Source: JAZNOL01 sp045580815
GTDB taxonomy: Bacteria; Bacillota; Clostridia; RUG12999
Reading direction: 5' to 3'
NCBI GenBank assembly: GCA_045580815.1
Contig: JAZNOL010000044.1
Location: forward strand, 1-37,764
DNA: 37,764 nt
Position 1 is the stretch's first letter, and each line of letters begins with the position of its first letter. Below are positions 31,469-37,764 of the stretch, one piece after another. The position numbers and the translations under genes are program-made. The notes below the pieces were generated by a model, which worked only from the letters and a program-made list of their open reading frames with translations, did not search any database and had not been told where the DNA came from.

Positions 31469-33655
31469 ATGGCGATACGATTTGACGAAAAACAGCAGAT
31501 TTTTTATTTGAATACACCAAACTCAAGTTATATTATGGGCGTTTTTGAAGAGAAATATCTGCTTCATTTACACTGGGGCGGCAGAGTGGACGAAATTCCC
31601 GGTATTGAAACGGGCATCAAATATCTGTGGCCGCTGGGATTTTCGGCTACTGACGTTAAAAGCAGAAACTGTTCAACAAACGAGCTTCCTCAGGAATATC
31701 CCACTTTCGGCAGTGCAGATTTCCGTTATCCGGCGTTTCATGCCGTTTACAAAGACGGGTCAACGGTTTCAAAACTGTTTTATGCCGGTTACAAAATAGA
31801 AAACGGAAAACCGTCTATTCCCGGACTTCCGGCTGTTTATACAAACAGCGAGAACGAGGCGGAAACACTTACAATCACTCTTAAAGATGACCTCACAGGC
31901 GTAAGTGTTGATTTGAGATACACCGTGTTTAATAACTGCGATGTTATAACACGAAGTGCAGTTATTAACAACGGCGGAAAGGACGAAATCAAACTTCTGC
32001 ATACTCTCAGTGCTGCGGTTGATTTTGAAAACAAAGATTTTGATTTGCTTACTCTCCGTGGTGCATGGGCACAGGAAAGACGTATAGAAAAAGCACCGCT
32101 TATGCACGGTATGCAGTTGGTTGACAGCCGCCGAGGTGCGAGCAGTCATCAGGAAAATCCGTTTATGGCACTTATGAGCAAAAATGCTACGGAAACAGCG
32201 GGCGAGGTTTTTGGCTTCAGCTTTGTTTACAGCGGCAACTTTACTGCTGGCTGTGAAGTTTCGCAGACAGAATCCACACGTGCGTTTATTGGTATAAATC
32301 CCTTTAATTCCGGCTGGATTTTAAATGCAGGAGAGAGCTTTTACACGCCCGAGGCTGTTATGGTTTATTCGGAAAGCGGGCTTGGAGCAATGTCACGCAC
32401 ATATCACAAATTATACCGAGAGAACCTTTGCAGAGGCAAATATAAAAACAGTCACCGTCCCATTCTTATTAATAACTGGGAAGCTACATATTTTGATTTT
32501 AATGAAGAAAAAATTCTTGATATTGCAAAAAAAGCAAAAGAAATCGGTGTAGAACTGCTTGTTCTTGACGACGGCTGGTTTGGCAAACGTGATATGGATA
32601 ACTGCTCTCTTGGTGATTGGTATCCGGATACAAAAAAACTGCCGGACGGTGTAAAAGGACTTTCGGAAAAAATTGAAGCAATGGGGCTTAAATTTGGTCT
32701 TTGGTTTGAACCGGAAATGATTTCTCCTGACAGCGACCTTTACCGTGCACATCCCGATTGGTGTATTCATGTTGACGGCAGAGAACGCACGGAGGGCAGA
32801 AGCCAGCTTATTCTTGACTATTCCAGAAAAGAAGTGCGTGATTATATCATAGAAACCTTGTCGGGCATTTTGGGAGAGTCAAAAATTTCTTATGTAAAAT
32901 GGGATATGAACCGACATATGACAGAGGTTGGCTCGGCATCGCTTGACCCGCAACATCAGTGCGAGCTGTATCACCGGTATATTCTCGGACTGTATGAGGT
33001 TCTGGAAACGCTTGTTACAAAATTTAACAACGTGCTTTTTGAAAGCTGTAGCGGTGGCGGCGGACGTTTTGACCCAGGTATGCTTTATTATATGCCGCAG
33101 GTGTGGACAAGCGACGATACAGATGCCATTGAACGTTGCTATATTCAACATGGCACAAGTATTGTTTATCCGCCGATAACAATGGGTGCTCATATTTCTG
33201 CTGTTCCCAATCACCAGGTAAGACGTATAACACCTATGAAAACCAGAGGGGATGTTGCATCAATAGGTCAGTTTGGCTTTGAGCTTGATTTAAACAAACT
33301 GTCCGATGAAGATATAAAGCAGGCAAAAGCATCCATTGAGCAGTTCAAAAAAATCAGGGATACAATACACTTTGGCGATATGTACAGAATAAAATCTCCG
33401 TATGAATCTGATGTGACAGTTTGGGAATTTGTTTCTGCCGATAAAAATGAGGTTGTTGTCATTTCCTGCGGAAAATTAAGAAAAGTATTCAATAATTCTG
33501 TTTGCCGCCTTTGCGGTCTTGAGGAATCGGCGATGTACGAAAAAGAAAGCACAGGCGAAAAATTCAGCGGCAACGCCCTTATGAACATGGGATATTTTAT
33601 GGGCGCAGCAGAAGATTTTGAATCAAAGGTTGAAATATTTAAAAAAATCAAATAA
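31469..33655 (+). CDS. GH36 alpha-galactosidase
   Basis: Removes terminal alpha-1,6-galactose from melibiose, raffinose-type sugars or galactomannan fragments. The 728-residue protein has no signal peptide, so it acts on imported oligosaccharides. An N-terminal beta-supersandwich (about 1-320) is followed by a TIM barrel with ILINNWEATYFDFNEE, LLVLDDGWFGKRD, GLWFEPEMIS, YVKWDMNRHMTE containing the nucleophile Asp, SCSGGGGRFDPGMLYYMPQ, and WTSDDTDAIER containing the acid/base Asp. The C-terminal beta-domain completes it. An AAAGGAG site precedes the ATG. It is a single-gene unit with its own promoter; no transporter or regulator is adjacent. Confidence 0.95.
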   Translation: MAIRFDEKQQIFYLNTPNSSYIMGVFEEKYLLHLHWGGRVDEIPGIETGIKYLWPLGFSATDVKSRNCSTNELPQEYPTFGSADFRYPAFHAVYKDGSTVSKLFYAGYKIENGKPSIPGLPAVYTNSENEAETLTITLKDDLTGVSVDLRYTVFNNCDVITRSAVINNGGKDEIKLLHTLSAAVDFENKDFDLLTLRGAWAQERRIEKAPLMHGMQLVDSRRGASSHQENPFMALMSKNATETAGEVFGFSFVYSGNFTAGCEVSQTESTRAFIGINPFNSGWILNAGESFYTPEAVMVYSESGLGAMSRTYHKLYRENLCRGKYKNSHRPILINNWEATYFDFNEEKILDIAKKAKEIGVELLVLDDGWFGKRDMDNCSLGDWYPDTKKLPDGVKGLSEKIEAMGLKFGLWFEPEMISPDSDLYRAHPDWCIHVDGRERTEGRSQLILDYSRKEVRDYIIETLSGILGESKISYVKWDMNRHMTEVGSASLDPQHQCELYHRYILGLYEVLETLVTKFNNVLFESCSGGGGRFDPGMLYYMPQVWTSDDTDAIERCYIQHGTSIVYPPITMGAHISAVPNHQVRRITPMKTRGDVASIGQFGFELDLNKLSDEDIKQAKASIEQFKKIRDTIHFGDMYRIKSPYESDVTVWEFVSADKNEVVVISCGKLRKVFNNSVCRLCGLEESAMYEKESTGEKFSGNALMNMGYFMGAAEDFESKVEIFKKIK

Positions 33656-33693
33656 TTAAATGCAAGGATGTTACTTTAAATAGTTATATGTTA

Positions 33694-33725
33694 TATGGGG
33701 CGGATGTGAGCATCCGCCCCATATA
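33694..33725. repeat. Perfect palindromic hairpin repeat of the GGGCGGATG...CATCCGCCC type
   Basis: ATATGGGGCGGATG and CATCCGCCCCATAT pair perfectly around TGAG, and the match continues outward by two more A-T pairs. A shorter, related palindrome is found at 36495-36516. Only a weak T-rich stretch follows, so termination after the galactosidase gene is possible but not clear. It looks like a member of a dispersed intergenic repeat family. Confidence 0.65.
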
Positions 33726-33810
33726 AAAAATATTTTGGTATAAATCACAGAGGACATAGAAGTTTTTACCATAGACTGAAAAAGAAAATTGAAAAAAATA
33801 TAAAAAAAGG

Positions 33811-33839
33811 TTGACAAATGTGTTTTTTTGTGGTATACT
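33811..33839 (+). promoter_or_regulatory. Upstream promoter P1 of the tRNA pair
   Basis: TTGACA (33811-33816), 17 bases, TATACT (33834-33839). The -10 and discriminator are identical to those of the second promoter 104 bases downstream. Confidence 0.85.
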
Positions 33840-33914
33840 AATTAAGTCGCTTGCGAGAAAACAGAGGCTTAAAAAAAGAAATTTAAAATTTTTAAAAATT
33901 TTTTAAAAAAAGTA

Positions 33915-33943
33915 TTGACAAACGTTTTGTTTTGTGGTATACT
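33915..33943 (+). promoter_or_regulatory. Downstream promoter P2 of the tRNA pair
   Basis: TTGACA (33915-33920), 17 bases, TATACT (33938-33943), about 40 bases before tRNA-Thr. The block GTGGTATACTAATTAAGTCG is shared exactly with P1. Apart from P1, P2 and the hairpin at 33694 the 327-bp gap between the galactosidase gene and the tRNA is A+T-rich and empty. Confidence 0.88.
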
Positions 33944-33982
33944 AATTAAGTCGCTTGTGAGAGTGACACAAAAAGTTAATAT

Positions 33983-34058
33983 GCTGGTGTAGCTCAATTG
34001 GCAGAGCAGCTGATTTGTAATCAGCAGGTTGTAGGTTCAAGTCCTATCACCAGCTCCA
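33983..34058 (+). tRNA. tRNA-Thr (anticodon TGT)
   Basis: Acceptor GCTGGTG pairs with CACCAGC; the D-arm GCTC/GAGC, the anticodon stem GCTGA/TCAGC with loop TTTGTAA (anticodon TGT at 34016-34018) and the T-arm GTAGG/CCTAT around TTCAAGT are all intact. CCA is encoded at 34056-34058. It reads ACN threonine codons. Confidence 0.97.
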
Positions 34059-34089
34059 GACAAGCAGTAGCAATACTGTTTGTTTTTTC

Positions 34090-34174
34090 GGAGAGGTTCC
34101 CGAGTGGCCAAAGGGGGCAGACTGTAAATCTGTTGTCAACGACTTCGATGGTTCGAATCCATCTCTCTCCACCA
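34090..34174 (+). tRNA. tRNA-Tyr (anticodon GTA)
   Basis: Class II tRNA with a long variable arm. Acceptor GGAGAGG pairs with TCTCTCC (last pair G-U); the anticodon stem CAGA/TCTG encloses GTA at 34124-34126; the T-arm contains GGTTCGAATCC. CCA is encoded at 34172-34174. It is co-transcribed with tRNA-Thr 31 bases upstream. Its product is one of the tRNAs that the aro leader peptide would sense. Confidence 0.96.
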
Positions 34175-34216
34175 AAAAAATAAAGAGCATCTGAAAAAGG
34201 TGCTCTTTATTTTTTG
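34175..34216 (+). terminator. Intrinsic terminator of the tRNA operon
   Basis: AAATAAAGAGCA (ending 34189) pairs with TGCTCTTTATTT (34201-34212) and runs into a T tract ending at 34215. Stem of about 14 pairs. Confidence 0.9.
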
Positions 34217-34232
34217 TGAATTAATGACAAAG

Positions 34233-34326
34233 GGATTCGAAGTGAGCGGTGTTGAATGACAGTCCGGTGAACTGTCAGATCCGCGAACCGGCTTTTCCGC
34301 AGAAAAGCGAATCCATCTCTCCACCA
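34233..34326 (+). other. Cloverleaf-like three-way-junction element ending in a tRNA-Tyr 3' tail copy
   Basis: A closing stem GGATTCG/CGAATCC (34233-34239 with 34308-34314) encloses two arms: GCGG/CCGC (34246, 34281) topped by TGACAGT/ACTGTCA (34257-34263 with 34271-34277), and CTTTTC-CGCA-GAAAAG (34292-34307). The 3' end CGAATCCATCTCTCCACCA (34308-34326) repeats the tRNA-Tyr 3' end at 34154-34174 except for two deleted bases. It is not a canonical tRNA, since there is no anticodon arm or acceptor stem. It lies between two intrinsic terminators. A structured repeat, tRNA-derived remnant or attachment-site scar are all possible. Confidence 0.55.
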
Positions 34327-34330
34327 AAGA

Positions 34331-34367
34331 AGAACCGTAATTTTGTATCAAAATTACGGTTCTTTTT
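34331..34367. terminator. Perfect-stem intrinsic terminator
   Basis: AGAACCGTAATTTTG and CAAAATTACGGTTCT form a perfect 15-pair stem with a three-base loop, followed by TTTTT on the plus strand. It closes the cloverleaf-like element's transcript and, read from the other strand, may also end the beta-helix gene 30 bases away. Confidence 0.85.
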
Positions 34368-34396
34368 CTATATTCAAAAACTCTCAAATAAACAGC

Positions 34397-35473
34397 TTAT
34401 AAAAAACACTCCGGAATCTTCATGTCCTCGCCTCCGGTAGAAACACTGGATATCCATGATACATTTTCGCCCGTTCCTTCGTACAGTTTTTCACTGCCGA
34501 CAGTACCTCTGAAACGGCAAGACATAACAGAAAGGTTTCCGCCAAGGTGTTTAATCGCCGTCGATTTTTTCAGGCCCATAAGCTCGTTGTTAAAAAAGTC
34601 ACAATTCACCAGTCTTGTGTCTGAGTGAATCATATATCCGACTTCAGCAGTATCGGCATAGCATCCGTCAAGAACATTGCAATATCCTTTTATGTCAAAT
34701 GATATGGAGTTTATAAGCATTTCGGGAACATCATTGTCGTACAGCTCCTGTTTGTTTTCTCCATATATACCACCATATAATTTCTTTTTTCTTTCGGCAT
34801 ATATTTCGGACCATTCCTCTATTGAATAGTTTTTCGGCGGTATTGTTCCGCTCCAGAGATGGCATCTTGTGATTCTGTTTGCAGCGCCACATATCTGCAT
34901 ACCTATGGTATAATCTACAACTATGCAGTCATTAAAATGAGAATCATGCCTGTCAGAAAAAATACCGATATTCCCTGACAGTCCTTTCATTGTGCATTTA
35001 CAGTAAATATTGTTGCAAATAAGTTCATATATATGACCGCCTCTGTCACCGCCAATACACAAGCCGTATTTTTTGCCGTTGTGAAATGCAGTATTGGTTA
35101 TTGTAAAATGATGTGCGTTTGTAATCGAAAAACAACTTGCCATTCCGTTTCCGTCAATATCTCCGCCGCGGATAAAAAGCCCCAGATTATCGTACACACT
35201 ACCGTCTTTATTGAAAATAGTTAAAGCATGATAATTTCCCTCTGAAGAATACTCAAGAACAAATTCCATTTCTGCTTTTGCAATAAGTCTTGCGGCAGGA
35301 TGCATATCAAGTGAGCAACGATTTTTAATATACAGAGTTTCTTCTATATCATAATCGCCTTTGGGAATGCACAAAATTCCGTTTTCTGTTGCATCAATTG
35401 CACGCTGTATTCTCGGAGAATCACTTGTTTCTCCGTCAAGTCTCGGAAAATCCGTTAAAATTGTATCATACAT
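34397..35473 (-). CDS. Right-handed beta-helix protein, pectate-lyase-like fold
   Basis: A 358-residue protein. The N-terminal segment, ILTDFPRLDGETSDSPRIQRAID, then GILCIPKGDYDIEETLYIKNRC, is the typical opening of the pectate-lyase superfamily (Pfam type 'Pectate_lyase_3'), seen in GH28-like enzymes and phage tailspikes. Repeating coils follow: FSITNAHHFTITNTAFHNG, NIGIFSDRHDSHFNDCIVVD, AANRITRCHLWSG, then NVLDGCYADTAEVGYMIHS. No signal peptide or transmembrane segment is present, so it is probably cytoplasmic and acts on imported oligosaccharides, or is a lyase/epimerase of unknown specificity. The start follows AGGGCGG. It is divergent from an AraC regulator, which suggests substrate-induced expression. 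Confidence 0.75.
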   Translation of the reverse strand: MYDTILTDFPRLDGETSDSPRIQRAIDATENGILCIPKGDYDIEETLYIKNRCSLDMHPAARLIAKAEMEFVLEYSSEGNYHALTIFNKDGSVYDNLGLFIRGGDIDGNGMASCFSITNAHHFTITNTAFHNGKKYGLCIGGDRGGHIYELICNNIYCKCTMKGLSGNIGIFSDRHDSHFNDCIVVDYTIGMQICGAANRITRCHLWSGTIPPKNYSIEEWSEIYAERKKKLYGGIYGENKQELYDNDVPEMLINSISFDIKGYCNVLDGCYADTAEVGYMIHSDTRLVNCDFFNNELMGLKKSTAIKHLGGNLSVMSCRFRGTVGSEKLYEGTGENVSWISSVSTGGEDMKIPECFL

Positions 35474-35626
35474 AATATCCGCCCTCTCTGTTAAAATTCA
35501 TAATAATCACAGCAATATGCTTAGTTTTTGTTTCGCTGTCAGCTTCTATAATAATTATACACATACACAGCAAAATTAGGAATGACATTTTTTTGTAATT
35601 ATATGGACTTTTTTGATTTTTTGTGA

Positions 35627-35632
35627 TAAAAT
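35627..35632 (+). promoter_or_regulatory. Extended -10 promoter element of the AraC-family gene
   Basis: TGA followed by TAAAAT (35627-35632), with only a weak TGGACT at the -35 distance (35604-35609). The 179-bp divergent region also contains a TATAAT on the other strand near 35555 without a good -35 box, as expected for a promoter that needs an activator. Confidence 0.45.
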
Positions 35633-35652
35633 GAGTCTGAGGTGAGGCAATC

Positions 35653-36471
35653 GTGAAAGATAATACATTATTCGAGAAAAAAACTGATTTGCATTACAAA
35701 ACAGACATCGGAATCTACTACTGCGGAAAAAGAATAAATACAAAAAATCATACATACGGTCCCGAAATACGGAATCATTATTTATTCGTATTGGTAAATA
35801 GCGGAGAAGCTGTATTATACGGAAAAAACAAAATAACATTAAAAGAACATGATTTGTTTGTAATGTGTCCGAACGAAAAGATATATTATAAAGCCACTAC
35901 ACCCTGGAGCATACAATGGGTTGGTCTATATGGAAATACAATCGAAGAATATGTACAAAAATTAAGAATCAGCGGAAGCAATCCCGTTTTTCATGTTGCT
36001 TTATACAGCGAGCTGGAATCCATAATGAACAAATTGTATTCTATAGCAGCAAATCCGTCAACTGCATCAGAACTGATGCAAATCAGTTTAATTTATAATT
36101 TCTTTTCGGTTTTGTTTGAATGTTCTGATTACAAGTATAAAACAGATCCGATAGCTGCAGCCATCAATATAATTGATTATAACTTTAATAACAATATTAC
36201 GGTTAACAGCCTTGCTAAAAGTGTGAATCTTGATCACTCAACCTTAACAAGAAAGTTCACTGCTGACGTAGGAATATCACCTAAACAGTATATTCTTAAT
36301 AAAAGGATTGAATATGCAAAAGAACTGCTGCTCAATACAAATGCATCAATATTTGAAATTTCAAACTCAGCAGGTTTTTCAGATCAATTATATTTTTCAC
36401 GACTTTTCAGAATAAAAGAAGGAATATCTCCGTCAGAATACAGAAAAAAGAAGCTGTCTCAACAGACATAA
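35653..36471 (+). CDS. AraC-family transcriptional regulator
   Basis: A 272-residue regulator with an N-terminal cupin-like sensor (about 20-100: NHYLFVLVNSGEAVLYG, then KEHDLFVMCPNEKIYYKA, then WSIQWVGLYG) and a C-terminal double HTH (ITVNSLAKSVNLDHSTLTRKFTADVG and SIFEISNSAGFSDQLYFSRLFRIKEGISPSEYR, each given within its helices). The pattern is that of AraC regulators of polysaccharide or oligosaccharide use. The GTG start follows GAGGTGAGG. It is divergent from the beta-helix gene and probably activates it in response to a sugar (inference). No transporter is in the window, so the source of the inducer is unclear. Confidence 0.88.
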   Translation: MKDNTLFEKKTDLHYKTDIGIYYCGKRINTKNHTYGPEIRNHYLFVLVNSGEAVLYGKNKITLKEHDLFVMCPNEKIYYKATTPWSIQWVGLYGNTIEEYVQKLRISGSNPVFHVALYSELESIMNKLYSIAANPSTASELMQISLIYNFFSVLFECSDYKYKTDPIAAAINIIDYNFNNNITVNSLAKSVNLDHSTLTRKFTADVGISPKQYILNKRIEYAKELLLNTNASIFEISNSAGFSDQLYFSRLFRIKEGISPSEYRKKKLSQQT

Positions 36472-36494
36472 TTTATTCAAATATTTTTATGCAG

Positions 36495-36516
36495 GGACGG
36501 ATGGTAACATCCGCCC
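36495..36516. repeat. Palindromic repeat, GGATG-CATCC type
   Basis: GGACGGATGGTAACATCCGCCC contains CGGATG/CATCCG around GTAA with partial outer pairing. It is related to the longer palindrome at 33694-33725. Confidence 0.55.
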
Positions 36517-36535
36517 GAAAATATCATCATTTGAG

Positions 36536-36557
36536 GGTCGATGTAATCATCGACCCC
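36536..36557. repeat. Palindromic repeat, GGGTCGATG-CATCGACCC
   Basis: A perfect nine-pair stem around TAAT, 20 bases after the previous palindrome. The two form a tandem composite in the gap between the AraC and LCP genes; the remainder of that gap up to 36660 is featureless and A+T-rich. Confidence 0.6.
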
Positions 36558-36664
36558 TACACTATTTCGTTGATATACGGTATGCTTTCAACATTTGTAA
36601 CAGCATCATTTTAACGTATAAAACGAAAAAATTTATATAACCTTAAAAATTTTTGTAAACACTC

Positions 36665-36693
36665 TTGAAATTGCTCACATTTAATGATATAAT
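36665..36693 (+). promoter_or_regulatory. Promoter of the LCP-family gene
   Basis: TTGAAA (36665-36670), 17 bases, TATAAT (36688-36693). It lies 67 bases upstream of the preferred ATG. Confidence 0.75.
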
Positions 36694-36760
36694 AACAAGT
36701 GGACCATTTTTACAGATTTATGCACATTGTGGTTGCATTGCAACAGATTGTGAGGCACAA

Positions 36761-37642
36761 ATGAAATTTTTCAGAAGACTTTTATCTTTGATTCTTATAG
36801 TATTTGTAGGCGTTGGTATTTACGCCTGCGTAAACTTTTTTGTAAACGGTAGTTTTTTCGGTGAAAACATTGGCAGCAAAACCGTGCTTGTTATGGGCAT
36901 GGATGAAAGCGGATTGCGCTCGGATGTTATGATGGTTGTTTTTATTAACGGAGAAACCGGCAGTATTGATGTGCTTTCTGTTCCCCGTGACACCCGCGCA
37001 TCCGTAAACGGCAGAAAAATGAAAATCAATGCCGCTCATGCCATTGACGGACCCTCCCTTGCTATGGAAACGGTAAACGACCTGCTGGGTATAGAAATTG
37101 ACCATTATGTTAAATTTTCTTTTGACACATTTGAACGTGTGATTGATGCACTTGGTGGGGTGGATTTTTATGTTCCCCAGGATATGAAATACACAGACCC
37201 TTATCAGGATTTGTATATTGATTTAAAAGAGGGTCAGCAGCATCTTGACGGTGACAAGGCAGAGCAACTGGTGCGTTTTCGTCAGTATCCTATGGGCGAC
37301 GAAGACCGTATCAAGGTTCAGCAGGAGTTTTTGGAAGCACTTGTAGAGCAAAAGCTTAATGCATCAATTCTTATAAGATTACCATCGCTTGCAAATGAAA
37401 TAGGAAATTGTATTGAAACAGATATTCCTTCGGCAGAGTGGTTATCGTATGCAAATGTTGCAAAAAAAATGAGTGCCGAATCTATCAACACCTACAAGCT
37501 TCCCGGCGGAGCGCAAAGAATTGGCGGAGCTTCGTATTATATTGCCGACGGAGCCGAAACCGACGAGCTTATTTATGAAATAACTCAACGGCAGAACGAA
37601 AAAAGCGAAAAAGGGCTGAAAATAGAATTCGGCAAGGAATAA
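36761..37642 (+). CDS. LytR-CpsA-Psr (LCP) family cell-wall polymer ligase
   Basis: LCP proteins attach teichoic acids or capsular polysaccharide to peptidoglycan from undecaprenyl-linked precursors. The 293-residue protein has an N-terminal membrane anchor (RRLLSLILIVFVGVGIYACV, about 5-24) and an extracellular LCP domain with LVMGMDESGLRSDVMMVVFI, IDVLSVPRDTRASV, KINAAHAIDG, VIDALGGVDFYVP, LKEGQQHLDGDKAEQLVRFR and DEDRIKVQQEFLEAL. The catalytic-site Asp and Arg pair (RSD, PRDT) is kept. In the usual GRxxRQQ motif the second arginine reads valine. The ATG at 36761 follows GTGAGG and starts directly before the anchor; the earlier in-frame TTG lies in the promoter. Confidence 0.88.
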   Translation: MKFFRRLLSLILIVFVGVGIYACVNFFVNGSFFGENIGSKTVLVMGMDESGLRSDVMMVVFINGETGSIDVLSVPRDTRASVNGRKMKINAAHAIDGPSLAMETVNDLLGIEIDHYVKFSFDTFERVIDALGGVDFYVPQDMKYTDPYQDLYIDLKEGQQHLDGDKAEQLVRFRQYPMGDEDRIKVQQEFLEALVEQKLNASILIRLPSLANEIGNCIETDIPSAEWLSYANVAKKMSAESINTYKLPGGAQRIGGASYYIADGAETDELIYEITQRQNEKSEKGLKIEFGKE

Positions 37643-37656
37643 TTCCTTGCCGAATT
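37626..37656 (+). terminator. Hairpin with the LCP stop codon in its loop
   Basis: AATTCGGCAAGGAA and TTCCTTGCCGAATT form a perfect 14-pair stem; the three-base loop is the TAA stop. The tail is TGGTTT, a weak T tract, so termination is likely but not certain. Read from the minus strand it lies just after the stop of the convergent partial gene. Confidence 0.65.
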
Positions 37657-37687
37657 TGGTTTACATAATATTCAATTATGTAGAGTT

Positions 37688-37764
37688 TTATTTTGCAAAC
37701 TGCTCAAGCTGTTTGATAAAATCATCGCAATCGTCGCTGTGGATTTCAACTTTAATTGGTTTGC
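37688..37764 (-). CDS. C-terminal end of a minus-strand gene, cut by window edge
   Basis: On the minus strand an open frame enters from the right edge and ends at TAA (37690-37688), giving a 24-residue tail with KPIKVEIHSDDCDDFIKQLE followed by QFAK. It is convergent with the LCP gene, 45 bases from its stop. The frame has normal codon use and a hydrophilic, charged C-terminus. The family cannot be identified from so short a piece. Confidence 0.55.
   Translation of the reverse strand, partial: KPIKVEIHSDDCDDFIKQLEQFAK

Noticed and set aside
34136..34387. 83-codon minus-strand frame over the tRNA-Tyr downstream element
   Set aside because: It reads antisense through the tRNA 3' end, a terminator and the structured element; these explain the sequence better than a protein.
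1..37764. CRISPR array, prophage, IS or integrase gene
   Set aside because: No regularly spaced direct repeats and no transposase, integrase or phage structural motif was found in any frame; the only mobility hints are small non-coding repeats.

Overview
The window looks like chromosomal DNA of a low-to-moderate G+C Bacillota of class Clostridia, probably a gut anaerobe. This is inferred from strong Shine-Dalgarno sites, near-consensus TTGACA/TATAAT promoters, the GlgC+GlgD pair typical of Firmicutes, an unfused ThiI, MutS2, TmcAL, LCP and Pta-AckA genes, and intergenic palindromic repeats resembling those of gut Clostridia. No phage, conjugative, IS or CRISPR machinery was seen.

Layout. (1) 1-11525, plus strand: a glycogen cluster (glgC, cut by the window edge, then glgD, glgA, glgP and a GH13 alpha-glucan hydrolase) runs into mutS2 and thiI. 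(2) 11644-12302: C-terminal remnants of an AraC regulator (minus) and probably a GH39 xylosidase (plus) lie back to back, as if one deletion removed their shared 5' region. (3) 12417-18337, plus: an AraC regulator and then a five-gene cassette of unknown substrate (two paralogous amidohydrolases, an M55 peptidase, a DegT/DnrJ aminotransferase and a Gfo/Idh/MocA oxidoreductase). (4) 26395-18418, minus: pheA-aroB-aroC-aroEK (fusion)-aroQ-aroA-tyrA-aroF. Together these cover every step from erythrose-4-phosphate and PEP to phenylpyruvate and 4-hydroxyphenylpyruvate. (5) 26785-33655: a RadC-like JAB protein, tmcAL, pta-ackA, a repeat-rich gap and a GH36 alpha-galactosidase. (6) 33811-34367: tandem duplicated promoters, tRNA-Thr(TGT), tRNA-Tyr(GTA), a terminator and a cloverleaf-like element that ends in a copy of the tRNA-Tyr 3' end. 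(7) 34397-37764: a beta-helix protein divergent from an AraC regulator, palindromic repeats, an LCP-family protein and the C-terminal end of a minus-strand gene.

The strongest discovery is the leader of the aromatic operon. A perfect promoter is followed by a 28-codon peptide holding nine Phe/Tyr codons within 15 positions, then by RNA segments that can form protector, antiterminator and terminator hairpins just before pheA. This is the architecture of ribosome-mediated attenuation, controlling the whole shikimate/Phe/Tyr pathway from one switch. Second in interest are the 13.4-18.3 kb cassette, whose pathway I cannot name, and the tRNA-Tyr-associated three-way-junction element.
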